Origin: Hygrophila difformis
Lineage: Eukaryota > Streptophyta > Magnoliopsida > Lamiales > Acanthaceae
Assembly: GCA_030278955.1 (NCBI GenBank)
Contig: JAOANR010000003.1
Location: forward strand, 56,351,628-56,415,627
Direction of reading: 5' to 3'
DNA: 64,000 nucleotides
Shown here piece by piece: positions 36,190 to 48,325 of the stretch. The position numbers were made by a program, and so were the translations under genes. The notes under the pieces were generated by a model. It ran no database searches, was not told where the DNA came from, and saw only the letters and a list, made by a program, of their open reading frames with translations. Every line of letters begins with the position of its first letter. Within the stretch, counting starts at the first letter, position 1.

Positions 36190-36660
36190 ACTACCTCCGG
36201 TGACATTATTGTAGCCGTTTGAAGTTCATTGCAATTTTAATCGCATCTCACTGATGGAGCCTTTCACAATTCAGCGACATGGCCAATGCAAATTTAGCGA
36301 CATTATTGTATTCATTTCACCGACACAATTTTATAAATTTCAGCGACATAGTTCTGTGCATTTTAGCGCATCTCAGTGACGGAGCCCACACAATTCAGCG
36401 ACATGACCCTATGTAATTCAGCGACAAGGCCAATATAATTCAGCGACTTGATATAGTACTTCTCATCGACATGATATAGTATATTTCAGCGACATATATT
36501 CATATGTCAGCGACATGTTATGCATATCTCAGCAACATAATATATTCTATTCAACGACATGGGAAATGAAGAAACCATTACACTTTTTTTTTGGCAATTT
36601 TACTCTTTTTAAGTTATAGCCGTTAGATTTAATTCAACTAATGAGATTGGTGTCTTTACC
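36190..36660. mobile_element. Decayed CAGCGACAT-repeat element (same family as 37503-39333)
   Basis: About 15 copies of ttcagcgacat-like words in one orientation, followed by gccgttagatttaattcaac and gagattggtgtc, which match the family ends in reverse. Absent from unit A. Ends are not clean and no TSD was found. Confidence 0.55.
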
Positions 36661-37502
36661 GTGCGGACAAATTCAACATATGAGATTTAATTTTTGTCCA
36701 CACCATAACTGCCCCCAAATTCTTGTAGTGACAAATCCAAATCAACAAAAAGAAATCAAACTCAATAGTTTAGGTTTGGCTTTGTGTGTATATATTTGCG
36801 ACAAATCTTTACTGGGAATGGGCCTTCTCTTGAAAAGAATACTGGTTTCGCCACTGCATGTGTGTACGGTATACGGATATGCCTAATTTCCACCAACTTG
36901 ATACACGGCTCATAATCTCTGTATTATGAAAGAAAGATGTGGCTACAGACCATGTATCAGATTCGACCTACTTTGAGAGATTAGCTGATTTCCAGTCCAC
37001 AGAGATTTCCATAGACATTGGATGGATGTGATAATACGTAGTACAATTGTAAGAATCGTAGTAATAATATGTTTCGAATAAGAAATGACCCAACATCACC
37101 AATTTTCATGTACGTATTTTCAAAGGAGAAACATATTGTCAGTTTACTTTGTGTGTGTACAAATAAGTTCGATATCAGTTTCCACACCAGTTTCCCATAC
37201 CCAATTTCTGGTACAGATGAATAATAAATAATACTCCATGATAATCGATTTTATGTATGGTTCTTAAATTAAACGATGTCCAGCTCTCTTATTTTGTACA
37301 GATTTGACGGATTGAATTTAGAACCCCTTAGCTTTAAAATTAGATACTACGTGAAACCTCCCTTCAAATACTACTGTAATTGTGGTGATATGGCAGGAAA
37401 AATGACCACTCCTTACGAACATAGTATTTTTTTTTTTTTGAAAAAGCGTTTGATCCTATCTTATCGAAGTATTTACAATACCTAATCCAATATTTAAATA
37501 AT

Positions 37503-39333
37503 GGGAATGGTTATGACTTATGGTACAACCAATGTGAATGGTAGTACATCATGACAAATCATCTCAACCATACAAAAATATCCAACGGCTATAAAATAAA
37601 AAGGGTAGAATTGTCAAACATAAATAATTATATCTTTAGTAATAAAATCATTCACAAAATTAATTTAATGATTTCTATCTTTAAATAAAGTTCATATAAA
37701 AAATTGCATAAGTTAGCCCTCTTTTGACACAATTCATGGCATAATAATAGAGAATTTATCTTTATTCATCTCTTTCACTCGCCAGTCTTTCATTCTTCTT
37801 AATTTGCTATTTTTCTATTTTGAATTTCTAAAATATAATAGGATATTTAGATTCCTTGCATCGAGTAGATAAATGTTCATATAAAAAACTTCAAAATCCG
37901 AGCTCATTTGAGAAAATTAGAGCCATTTGAAGTTTGTAATATAAATTTTGTTGTATATACTAAATCGCTGAAATGCATAGGCTATGTCGCTGAATTGTAA
38001 AGTCTCTGTCGCTGATTTGTAAAGGCTCCGTCGCTGAATTACATAGCCACCGTCGCTGAAATGTAAAGACTGTGTTTTTGAAAATCGTAATGCACTTCAA
38101 ATGGCTCTAACTTTCTCAAACGAACTCTGATTTTGACGTTCTTTATATGAAAATCTACCTACTCATGCAATAAATCTAAATTTCCCATCAAATTTTGGAA
38201 AATACAAATAGATAAATACCAAATGTTCACAAGAAAAGATACCTTATGCTCGTTGTTTTGAAAATATGATATTTATACGTTTAGACTTTCTAAAATATGA
38301 TAGGATATTTAAATTCCTTGTATTGAGTAGATAAATTTTCATATAAAGAATGTTCAAATTGGAGGTCATTTGAGAAAGTTATAGCCATTTGAAGTTTGTC
38401 ACATAAATTTTATTGTATTGGCTGCGTCGCTGAAATGCATAGGCTATGTCGCTAAATTGTAACGCCTCCGTCGCTGAATTGTAAAACTTCTGTCGCTAAA
38501 TTGTAAAGCCTCCGTCGCTGAATTACATAGTCACCGTCGCTGAAATATAAAAGCTGTATTTCTGAAAATCGTAATGAACTTCAAATGGCTCTAACTTTCT
38601 CAAATAAACTCGGATTTTGACATTCTTTATATGAAAATCTATCTACTCGATGCAAGGAATTTAAATTTCCTATCAAACTTTTGAAATTACAAATAGATAA
38701 ATATCAGATTTTCAAAGGAAATGATATCTTATTCTCGTTATTTTAAAAATATGATATTTATCTGTTTAGACTTTCTAAAATTTGGTAGGATATTTAAATT
38801 CCTTGTGTTGAATAGATAGATTTTCATATAAAAAAGTCCAAATCCGAGCTCATTTGAATAAGTTAGAGCCATTTTAATTTTTTCATAAAAAAAATATATT
38901 GTATAGGCCATATCGCTGAAATGCATACTCTATGTCGCTGAATTGTAAAGCTTCCGTCGCTGAATTGCAAAGCCACCGTCGCTGAAATGTAAATGCTACG
39001 TTTCTGAAAATCGCAATTAACTTCAAATGACTCTAACTTTCTCAAACGAACTCGGATTTTGACGTTCTTTATATGAAAATTTACCTACTCGATACAAGTA
39101 ATCTAAATAAACTATCAAATTTTAGAAATTCCAAAAAGAAAAAGTATATTATGAAGGAGGGGGAAGTATGAGCATGAGAATTGAGAAAAATGAATAGAGA
39201 TTATTTGGATCTTATTGAAATTACAATAGTACCCTTTGTATTAATCTTAGCCATTGATTTCAATATTTTATCAATGGCTTGGATGTGTCACAGTACATCA
39301 AGAGACATGGGTCTCTGCACCCTAACCAAAGCC
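37503..39333. mobile_element. MULE-like element with GTCGCTGAA repeats (1831 bp)
   Basis: Flanked by 9-bp repeats ttaaataat (37494-37502, 39334-39342). Ends GGGAATGGTTATG and, inverted, GGCTTTGGTTAGGG. The interior holds three larger tandem blocks of about 460 bases (about 37780-38240, 38250-38720, 38730-39120). Each has an array of tcgctgaa(t/a)tgtaaag words and then gaacttcaaatggctctaact. Near the right end agagacatgggtctct can fold. No ORF of note. Confidence 0.8.
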
Positions 39334-39342
39334 TTAAATAAT

Positions 39343-39532
39343 ACACTTTTCGTCCCATTACAAATGTCCTATTTACTATTTTTGGATGTCCCATTACAAA
39401 TATTTTATTTCTATAAATAGAAATAATTTTCCTTTCGAGCAACTATGTGGATCACATCATATACTTACAAATCAATTTTACCTTAATTCTCGTGCCCAAC
39501 AGTAACAAGACATATTTTAAGGACGGAGGGAG
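39343..39532. mobile_element. Mariner/Stowaway-type MITE
   Basis: Right end ggacggagggag before TA; left end cgtcccattacaaatgtcc is slightly shortened. It is inserted beside the right TSD of the MULE-like element. Resembles 24693-24881. Confidence 0.65.
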
Positions 39533-39778
39533 TAATATCTTTAGATTATAGCTTCAAAATTTTTTTAAAAAAAATAATTCAAAATCAACATTATGTATAC
39601 AGAATTCTGCTTTGGTAGAGTCAACCCTTGAAGGCTCACTAAAATACTAGATCCTCGGGCTCGTATGCCACCTATAAATCGACCTTCCTTACCTAAGTTG
39701 TGCTAAGCCCCATATATAAGTAAGGCTTGGGTGAATGCCATAAGCGAATTTCTTCTTGTCTCGGAATATTAATATGGT

Positions 39779-40379
39779 TGTTAACCCAATATTTTAGGCC
39801 CAACGAATTAGGCCCATTAAGCTTGGCCCAATCCGAGAGGCACAATCTTAGGCCCAACGAATTAGGCCCATTAAGCTTGGCTCAATCCATTTTCGAGAGA
39901 CCCGGTCCAGTTCGAGATTCATCCGGATAAAACAAGGGGTGAGGCTGCACCATTAAAAAATTTACTGGAGAGGAGTCAGGCTTGAGAGGCTACATTTTGG
40001 ATAAACCAGAGAAGGATCAAGAAAAGGGACGGTTACTCAGAGAAGATCACGCAGCTTCAATGCAAGGCATCATTAGAGGAGGAGAATCCGCACCATATTG
40101 AAGCCTGGAGACTTAACACTCATCCTCACTCATCCTCACCTATCCGCTATAAAATGCCAGATGCGACATTGGGACAAGACGACAGACACACCCCTAGAGG
40201 ATTCGCACTTTCAATATTTTACTTCGTGCAATTTTTTCCTTCCTGCAAGTTCAATTCCTGTTCTTACATTCCTGCAAATTTTCCATTCCTTTACTGCTTT
40301 GCTTAAATTATTGTAATTCCCATCGGTGAATCTTGTAATCATCTTCACCTTTATTCAATAAAAAAATTCTTGGTCAACA
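39779..40379 (+). repeat. 5' LTR
   Basis: 601 bases, TGTTAACC...GGTCAACA. Contains a duplicated internal unit (taggcccaacgaattaggc twice at its start), a candidate TATA (tccgctataaaatgcc, 40144-40159) and an AATAAA near its end (40355-40365). Confidence 0.92.
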
Positions 40380-40382
40380 AAT

Positions 40383-40400
40383 TGGCACGCCCAGTGGGAC
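40383..40400 (+). promoter_or_regulatory. tRNA primer-binding site
   Basis: TGGCACGCCCAGTGGGAC begins 3 bases after the 5' LTR, in the position and form seen in Ty3/gypsy elements. I do not assign the tRNA. Confidence 0.75.
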
Positions 40401-40431
40401 ACGAGTGGAAACCATATCCGCTTAGGAGTGT

Positions 40432-43400
40432 ATGCTACTTAGATCTGGACGAGTAGTAAGGGACTTAACACAAAAATTTGAAGAAATGTCGCTAAATGAA
40501 GAAACTCCAGTAAGAACTGCTGAGAACACCGATAATGCGGTGACTACTTCTCAACCTTCACAAGGGATAATGCAAGTCCCAACTCTTTCAGAGCAGATGC
40601 GGCTATCGATGGCCGAATTCATGCCTCTACTTACAAGGCATCTTATGGACGTATTGCGGCCTGCTATGGCCGATCAGACTGACAAGATTTGTGGATCCAT
40701 GCGTACTTCGCAAGAGGGCTCCACTTCAGCAAATGGCACACTGCCACCCAACATCCCAGGGCCGTATGGCGGCCTACACAGAACTTGGGGGACAACATCT
40801 GGCCAGCCGCCACTTCCCGAGTTTGGAGGACTGGCGAGTTTGCCTTCATTCCCATCTACTTTTGCTCTCACTCATGCGGCACCTAACATGCCGAATTTTT
40901 GTTATGCGGCGCCTCGCACGCCGATGTATACTTCATCTGGATACTTGGCGTCTAGCGCTGTACCTGGTGCATTTAACATGGCATCACGCCAGGCAACAAC
41001 ACAACCATATGGAGTGGCGGCTCCCATGTCATCAGCCGCCATCCCTAATGTTATGGGAGGACACATGCCGCAAGTAGCTATAGCACCACCAGCCGCCAAC
41101 AACCTACCGGCCGCCAACCCTCTTCTGGCCATCAACCCTCTTCTGGCCGCCAACCCTGTCCCGACCAACCCTCATCAGACCGCCAACCCTGTCCCTGCCG
41201 CCATGGCTCATCAGGCCGCCAACCCTGTCCCGGCCGCCGTGGCTCATCAGGCCGCCAACCCGCATCCGGCCGCCAACCTACATCCGGCCGCCATGGCTGC
41301 CCAGGCCGCCAACCCTCTCCCGGCCGCCATGTATCCTCAAGCCGCCATGCCTCCTGCACAGGCACCCGCGGTGTCACCCGAATTGTTGGCAGATATGATG
41401 CAACAACACTTCGGAATTGAATTAAGGCCGATGGAACGGCCCACGTACAGGAAACCATATCCGGATTTGGTAGACACTATGCAGCCTTACCCTAGAGGCT
41501 TCAAAATGCCCGAGTTCACCACGTTTTCGGGAGACGACGGCAAATCAACAGTAGAACACGTGGGCAGGTTTACTGCTCAGTGTGGGGAAGCAGCGGCCAA
41601 CGATTGGCTGAAGTTAAGATTGTTCAGTTCCTCTTTGACTGGACCTGCATTTGCCTGGTTTGCATCCTTGCGGCCAAATTCAATTCAAAATTGGGCCGAT
41701 CTCGAGCGGGCATTTCACGACAGATTTTATACACCTCTGTCACAGGTTAGTCTTGCAGATCTCACTAACACCAAACAATTTGCCGATGAGGCGGCAAGCT
41801 CTTTTATTAATAGATTGCAACGCCTTAAAGGCCGATGTACTATGGCAATACCTGATAAAGAAATAGCCAATATAGCAGTGGCTAACATGTTACTGAAATT
41901 GAGAGAACATTTAATTGTGCAGGATGCAACTGACCTTGCCCAGCTGGCCGAGAGAGCGGCCCGCGTGGAAAAATTCCTGGGAGAACAGGAAGAGAGGCGT
42001 CCTACGCGTCGAGTCCACTTCGAGGAGGTGAGACTCAGTGATGAGGAGGACGAGGCTGTGGAGGTGGCTGTTGCAGAATTAGTGCACACAGCCAAACCAC
42101 ATACGTGTGCGGCTCTCAAGCCGCCAAAACAAAGAGAGGCTAAGTATAAGCCTGAAGAAGATCTCTTTGACATGGGCAAAGCAGACCAAGTGTTCGATGC
42201 CCTACTCAAGGACGGTGTGATCAAGTTGCCTGAAGGGCAAAAATTACCAGCGGCCGAGGAAATTCGAGGCCGAGCATTTTGTAAGTGGCATAATTCGTAT
42301 ACTCATAGCATTACTAAATGCAGGAGTTTTAGAACTGTCATACAGAACAAAATAAAAGAGGGTCGTTTGAAAATTGCAGGTATGAAGGTGGATTTAGATC
42401 CATTCCCTCAGCTTCCAATTGGTGTTTCTGGACTCATCCCAAATCCAGAAGATGGTGGCTCCAGTAGCCGGAATGATAGAGGAAAGGAACACATTGAAAT
42501 CGATGAAGAGGATGTGGACTTGTTATCTGATGAGTCCGATCATGAAAGAAAAGAGTTGTGCAGTAAACAACCAAGATTTAAGAACATGTCGAAAGAGGAC
42601 TTCAAGAAGGTCTTGGAGGCCGAAGAAAGAGAGCACCACAAGAAGCAGAACCCTCCTTTGAGGGTTGAGATCCCTAAGCAGGCGGTAGAGATCCATGAAA
42701 ATGGGAAACACCAACCTATTACTCGTGATTATAGGCATGGTGTACAGGTGGTTCCAACCTTGATGAGGCGACCAGAACATCCAGTTGAGACTGAAAGATG
42801 GATGAAGAATAGGGCTCAGAACAAAGCCGTTCAAAAGGAGCCGCCACCCATGACTATGAGTCAGTTTAGGCGGGCTCAAAGACGATATGCCCAATGGGAG
42901 GCACAAATCCATAAGTTGGAATCTTCCAGGCCTCGGAAGCCAGTACAACCAACTTATTTCAGAGGAGAGACATCCCAGCAGCGGAGACCCCTTCACGAGA
43001 AGGCACAAAGTACGAGGTCGAGGTCGGTGGCAAGGGAACCTGACTCACCCATACCACCTCGTGAAGAAAGGTTGTGTGAGGCCTCAAGAAGACCACCTCA
43101 GCCGCCATCACCTTCCGCTAAGAAACCAATACGGGAGAGGCTGCAGCCGCCAGTTTCGTCCACCAGGAGGCCAGTGAGGGAAAGGTTACAACCACCATCA
43201 CTTTCTACTACTGGGAAGCCAGTACGAGAAAGGCTACAGTGGGCAGAACGAAAACCTCAGCCGCCATCACCAAGGCCTAAGGTAACCAAAGCTGAACTTG
43301 CTCAAACTAACATTTCATCATCAGTTTCTAATGACAAAGGAAAAGCGGTCGCCACAACCGAATCTGATGAAGAAGGAAGCAGGGTGAGTAGCATCCACGG

Positions 43401-43632
43401 CTTTAGTCTGGTGCGTAGGATCATCCCCATGGAGGATGATATAGTCAGCACGAGCCAACTCCTCATCATATGGACCACTCCTACCAATGACACTGCTCAT
43501 ATGCTGATCAACGATAGTCGTCGCCTCGTGAAGGTCCGCCATATAACTATCATCCCTGGTAACATCATCCTCAGCGTGATCCTCCACCATAAGGTCATCA
43601 TCATCATCAGAACGCGTCTCATCTTCACCTGA
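40432..43632 (+). CDS. gag: Retrotransposon gag polyprotein (1066 codons)
   Basis: Gag makes the virus-like particle. The start MLLRSGRVVRDL, soon after the primer-binding site, is typical of Tat-like elements. Residues about 220-310 are a low-complexity run of (H/P)QAANP(V/L)PAAM repeats. Residues about 358-520 form the gag domain (MPEFTTFSGDDGKSTVEHVG, LTGPAFAWFASLRP, FINRLQRLKGRC). At about residue 615 there is a FCKWHNSYTHSITKC motif (C-x2-H-x4-H-x4-C), in place of a standard CCHC knuckle. The basic, proline-rich tail repeats KPVRERLQPP three or four times. The last 80 or so codons (from about 43390) read the complement of the antisense gene's last exon, so the true C terminus may be run-on sequence. 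No pol follows. Confidence 0.9.
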   Translation: MLLRSGRVVRDLTQKFEEMSLNEETPVRTAENTDNAVTTSQPSQGIMQVPTLSEQMRLSMAEFMPLLTRHLMDVLRPAMADQTDKICGSMRTSQEGSTSANGTLPPNIPGPYGGLHRTWGTTSGQPPLPEFGGLASLPSFPSTFALTHAAPNMPNFCYAAPRTPMYTSSGYLASSAVPGAFNMASRQATTQPYGVAAPMSSAAIPNVMGGHMPQVAIAPPAANNLPAANPLLAINPLLAANPVPTNPHQTANPVPAAMAHQAANPVPAAVAHQAANPHPAANLHPAAMAAQAANPLPAAMYPQAAMPPAQAPAVSPELLADMMQQHFGIELRPMERPTYRKPYPDLVDTMQPYPRGFKMPEFTTFSGDDGKSTVEHVGRFTAQCGEAAANDWLKLRLFSSSLTGPAFAWFASLRPNSIQNWADLERAFHDRFYTPLSQVSLADLTNTKQFADEAASSFINRLQRLKGRCTMAIPDKEIANIAVANMLLKLREHLIVQDATDLAQLAERAARVEKFLGEQEERRPTRRVHFEEVRLSDEEDEAVEVAVAELVHTAKPHTCAALKPPKQREAKYKPEEDLFDMGKADQVFDALLKDGVIKLPEGQKLPAAEEIRGRAFCKWHNSYTHSITKCRSFRTVIQNKIKEGRLKIAGMKVDLDPFPQLPIGVSGLIPNPEDGGSSSRNDRGKEHIEIDEEDVDLLSDESDHERKELCSKQPRFKNMSKEDFKKVLEAEEREHHKKQNPPLRVEIPKQAVEIHENGKHQPITRDYRHGVQVVPTLMRRPEHPVETERWMKNRAQNKAVQKEPPPMTMSQFRRAQRRYAQWEAQIHKLESSRPRKPVQPTYFRGETSQQRRPLHEKAQSTRSRSVAREPDSPIPPREERLCEASRRPPQPPSPSAKKPIRERLQPPVSSTRRPVRERLQPPSLSTTGKPVRERLQWAERKPQPPSPRPKVTKAELAQTNISSSVSNDKGKAVATTESDEEGSRVSSIHGFSLVRRIIPMEDDIVSTSQLLIIWTTPTNDTAHMLINDSRRLVKVRHITIIPGNIILSVILHHKVIIIIRTRLIFT

Positions 43633-46165
43633 ACCCGACTCCTCCTCACTAGAACCGGAAGCCTCATCCTCATTCTCATCAGAGTGAGCAGTGTAATCCT
43701 CATCAGTAGACTCCTCAGAGCTTGCAGACTCCTCCTCATGATGATCATCATCGGGGACATCATCCTCATCGTCCTCACTATCATGGTCTGAAGAAAAGAG
43801 GAATATTAAAAGACCAGGAAGACAATAAAAAGACATGTTAACAAAGGAGACATACCTCTTCGGCGTTTGCGAGATGAGGAGGCTGCAACAGATTTTGACT
43901 TCGGGGTGCGACTAGAAACAAGAGTAGATGCCGACCGAACAGCGGCACTATGAACACTAGGCTGCTTCGAAGAAGCCGAGCTACGCTGCACGTCCCCAAA
44001 ACGAGCTGTAATCTGGGCATAGGATGGCAAGATGGAGGTGATGTAGGGCGTCCACCATGCCATAAAACCAGCAGCAAGCGTCCCTGTCGGAGTGAATGGA
44101 AGATAACTAGATAATGTCAGACGGGACGAGAAATCAATCACTGCCTGGATATCAACGACCGTCATCCTCTTACTCCTAATAGATACCGGCCACTTCACAC
44201 TGCGAGGAAGTCCGAGATGACAACCGAACTGACGAGCGAGCAAATGAGGGCAATATGGCTCGGCTATGATCGGATTATACTGATCCCTCCTCTTTAGCCC
44301 ACTCAGAAGCATATGAGGCTTCATACTAACGTTCCAGGTGGACTCTCCATGTAGACCACGTGGCTGATCAGGCTTGCACACAAGCTGGGACAACAACCAT
44401 CCTATAGAGGCATACACGTATAAGTCCTGATAAGAGGGCTTGCGGTGAAGAAAAAATCGAATAATCTCTAGACTGTCCCGCTTCAAGAGACCATCCCTGC
44501 TAATCTTCACCGAAGCAGCAGCTAGTATCAGGCCTAACAGGTCACCATCAGCAACGTCCTGCGGACCAGGACGAGGCACACCAGTAACAAGCCGAGGAAA
44601 GTATAGCTGAATCCAAAGCTGCAGAAACCATAACGGCCCAGAGGCCGAATTAGTGGGATCTCGCCCACTAGCCAGCATATCAGAAATCTTGGCCATACCA
44701 CTGAACAGGGTGCCAAGAAAATAAGAACCATTGGCCCGAGAAAGATCATTCATAATAGCCCGTACGAGAGGAAGAGTGGAACGCAAGACGGTCCGAGCCC
44801 TCGAACAGATAATAAACCGGCTAAACCATAGCAATAGAAAGGCCACGTGCTCATCCAAGGTACAAGGAGAACTCTCGGACGTCATATTGTGATCAATGAA
44901 TGCCGCGTACTGCTTAGTCTCTTTGCCCGAAGGACAAATAACATCACCAAGAGCTCGATCATCAGAAGCCGACTGTGTCAACTCTGAACCATCCACTCGG
45001 AGTCCTGTGATCATGACCACATCAAGAAGCGTGGGACCCACGAAACCACAAGGAAACTGAAAGGCGTTAACACTAGAGTTCCAGAAGCCCAAGATGTAAT
45101 AGATGAGACGATGATCTATCACTACAGGCCTAGTAGATAGAATAATGGCATCTTCAATACCCCAGTTACGCCATTCAGTTGTGCGTCCTCCCCTCTTCAT
45201 CCGGCAAACCCATGAAACATACTTCTCCAAAATACTCTGATCCTCATTCTCTTCGGTTCGGGGAGCCTTAGCCTTCTTAGATCTAGGAGCAGTGGTGCCA
45301 GACTGATGAGACCGGATAGACCTCGTCTGCGAAACAAAGGCTCCAGTAAATGCAGCCTGAGTGATCGGACATGTGCAAGATAGAAACTCCCGGGTCTCAT
45401 CTGCATGCGCAGTCGTACGATGAAACGGACGTAAAAAAGGCTCGGACTCCGGGCGGTCAAAATCATAAGCCTCATCATCAGACTCCGGAATGAGTAGTCC
45501 CTCAGCAATCTACATTATTATGATACACATATCAAGCAAAGGCGAGGGAGGACGAATCAACATATCACCAAGTAAGTTGAGCAAACCTGAGTAGAGGACC
45601 CGGCAGCCTGAACTGATGAGGATGGCGGCTGAGACCCGGCATGAGTGGCGGCCTGGACAGGAGTGGCGGCCTGGGTACCCGGAGTGGCGGCCTGAGCGTT
45701 CCTCGCGACAATGTCCTATTGCAAAGTTGCACAAATCAGTCAAAGGAGACTCACAAGTACAAAAGTGAACACATACAAGCAGACGAAAAGATAGAACAAA
45801 CCTGAAAAGCCGAGGCACCAGACGACAAGGCAGCGAAACCTGGCAAGGGAATGGCGGCCTGTCCTGGTGAAGGTGGCGGCTGGCAGCCTGGGGTGGCGTC
45901 CCGAACAGGCAGCCTGGACCTGGAGCTGGCGGCCGGAGAAGAGGCTGGTGGCGGCCGGGAGCTGGCGGCCTGAGGGGCAGAAGCTGGCGGCCGAGATTGG
46001 CCGGGACCTGACGGCCTGAGGGGCAGAAGCTGGCCGCCTGGGACTGGCGGCCGGAGCAGCTGGCGGCCCGGAGCTCGAGCTGGCGGCCGAAATTGGCCTG
46101 GAGCTGGCGGCCTGCACACTGGCGGCCGGAGCAGCTGGCGGCGGCCTAGGGCTGGCGGCTGGCAT
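43321..46165 (-). CDS. Antisense plant-mobile-domain (PMD) gene inside the LTR element
   Basis: A spliced gene opposite to gag. Exons that join in frame are 46119 (or further upstream)-45802, 45715-45587, 45509-43856 and 43787-43321, each with GT-AG borders (introns of 86, 77 and 68 bases). Exons 1 and 2 encode Ala/Gln/Pro-rich repeats (QAATP, AASSRP). Exon 3 is the PMD core: EKYVSWVCRMKRGGRTTEWR, WGIEDAIILSTRPVVIDHRL, GPTLLDVVMITGLRVDG, FLLLWFSRFIICS-like and SKQPS stretches, ending in a basic SSRKRRRG. The last exon is strongly acidic (SEDDEDDVPDDD, GSGEDETRSDDDDD). PMD proteins in plants are linked to transposons and, in MAIL1/MAIN, to silencing. The start is uncertain: several Met codons (46165, 46119) and a further Ala-rich stretch upstream (46801-47440) could belong to it. 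The function in the element is unknown. Confidence 0.72.
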
Positions 46166-47500
46166 CTCGTCGGCTAAATTCTATGTTAAAATGCAATGTG
46201 TTTGAGAGATACTCAATCGATCAATCATCAAATAAAAGACAAGCAGCTAGCGTGGCATGATGTTCTAAAATCCTATGTAAGGCGATTGAAGCACGCTCAT
46301 CAAGAATCAAACTTGGGATGAATTAGCTCCTATGTGGCATCAAATAAACATGGCATTGGATACACTCTTGTGTTGGATGCAATTCAAGGTGACAAGCAAG
46401 CCTAGCATGAATTCAAGGTTCAATTAACATCTACATCTAGGATCATACGACCATGATGGGAAACAAGTTGCCTGAGCATATACGCAATTTAGAGTGTTGG
46501 ATAAAGTTCAAGAACAACCCGAGCATGCAATTCCAAAATTCAACTAACATCCAATGCTATGCATACGTTCGTTCATGTATGGTTAGCTAGCGATGAGAAA
46601 AAAGATGCCAGTGCAGTTAAGTATCAAGGATCAGATCAGATACAAGCCCGAGTATGCAATTCAAGATTCACATAATACCTACAGCTCAATGAAGCATAAA
46701 CTTCGAATCCCTAGTATCCTAGCCTCGAGTCATACTCTACGAATTCATAAGTCTAAGCCAACAACAGCAATAGAACAAGAACAATGAAAGGCATACTAAC
46801 CTGATCCATAGACACGAGTGGCGGCCCGGACTAGAGGAGCTGGCGGCACACCCGAGTGGCGGCCTAGTGGCTGGCGGCTGGCGAAGATACGGCACTCGGC
46901 TGGTGGCGCTCAAAGATCGAGCTGGCGGCAGGCTCCAGTTGGCGGCGTTCGTTAAAGATGGCGGCTTCCTCAAGTTGCTGGCGGCGCTTGATGGGCTGGC
47001 GGCGCTTGGTGGGCTGGCGGCGCAGGGCTGATGGCGGCCGAGGATGCGATGGCGGCCCTTGATCAGTTGGCGCTCGAGATCAGCTGGCGGCAGGAGTTGG
47101 CGGCGCAGCAGGGGCTGGCGGCACCTAGGCTGGCGGCGGCTGAAGATGGCGGCACTCGAGGATTCGCTGGCGGCGTTCAAGCGGTCAAGGTGGTGGCTTC
47201 CTAATGTTGGCGGCCCGGCGATCTGAAGCTGGGAAGAGCACTCGAGGCTGGTTCGTGAGTAGGCTGGCGGCGCTTTCCTGGTTGGCGGAGCTGGCGGTCA
47301 AGGCGGCGGCAGCCAAGGCTGGTGAAGAAGCACACGGGATGGCGGACTCGGGATCCCTAGCAGCGCTCCAAAGCGCTAATGGCAGCCCTACGACGGTGGC
47401 GCTCCAAGATGATGGTGACGCCTGAGAAGCTCGACAGGGTTGGAGCAACGGCGGCGCTACGAGGGTGTTGAAGATGACGCACAGGCGGCGGCGGCGTTGG
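45588..47500. repeat. GGCGGC-rich low-complexity region of the LTR element
   Basis: Dozens of tggcggc / ctggcggcc words on the + strand in two blocks (about 45600-46160 and 46810-47490), split by a plain AT-balanced stretch (46170-46790). Much of the first block encodes the Ala-rich start of the antisense gene. The same words occur inverted (gccgcca) in the gag repeat at 41090-41350. Confidence 0.8.
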
Positions 47501-47700
47501 AACTCAATGGTATCGGAAGACTCACCAGAGCGCAGAATTTGAGAGAAGAAAGAAAAATTTCAAAAAATGCCCAAAAAAGTTTGACCTAACGGGAAGAGAT
47601 GGCTTTTTATAGAAGCCAACCAAAATTAGGATTTTGGATTGGGCTTAACGGGCCAGACTTATGCGCGCAAATCTGTCTTAAAATGTTAATCAGACAAATT

Positions 47701-47716
47701 GCGCGAGGGGGGCATC
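47701..47716 (+). promoter_or_regulatory. Polypurine tract of the LTR element
   Basis: Purine-rich gcgcgaggggggcatc directly before the 3' LTR TGTTAACC. Confidence 0.65.
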
Positions 47717-48325
47717 TGTTAACCCAATATTTTAGGCCCAACGAATTAGGCCCATTAAGCTTGGCCCAATCCGAGAGGCCCAGTCTCAGGCCCAATGAAT
47801 TAGGCCCATTAAGCTTGGCTCAATCCATTTTCGAGAGACCCGGTCCAGTTCGAGATTCATCCGGATAAAACAAGGGGTGAGGCTGCACCACTAAAAAATT
47901 TACTGGAGAGGAGTCAGACTTGAGAGGCTACATTTTGGATAAACCAGAGAAGGATCAAGAAAAGGGACGGTTACTCAGAGAAGATCACGCAGCTTCAATG
48001 CAAGGCATCATTAGAGGAGGAGAATCCGCACCATATTGAAGCCTGGAGACTCAACACTCATCCTCACACATCCTCACTCATCCTCACCTATCCGCTATAA
48101 AATGCCAGATGCGACATTGGGACAAGACGACAGACACACCCCTAGAGGATTCGCACTTTCATATTTTACTTCCTGCAATTTTTTCCTTCGTGCAAGTTCA
48201 ATTCTTGTTCTTACATTCCTGCAAATTTTCCATTCCTTTACAGCTTTGCTTAAATTATTGTAATTCCCATCGGTGAATCTTGTAATCATCTTCACCTTTA
48301 TTCAATAAAAAATTCTTGGTCAACA
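47717..48325 (+). repeat. 3' LTR
   Basis: 609 bases, nearly identical to the 5' LTR. Differences include a catcctcaca insertion-like repeat near 48064 and a few substitutions near 47780-47800. Confidence 0.92.

Noticed and set aside
40664..42224. Several ORFs antisense to gag (41132-41458, 41727-42224 and others)
   Set aside because: They are shadows of the gag repeats and domain; composition follows the sense frame.
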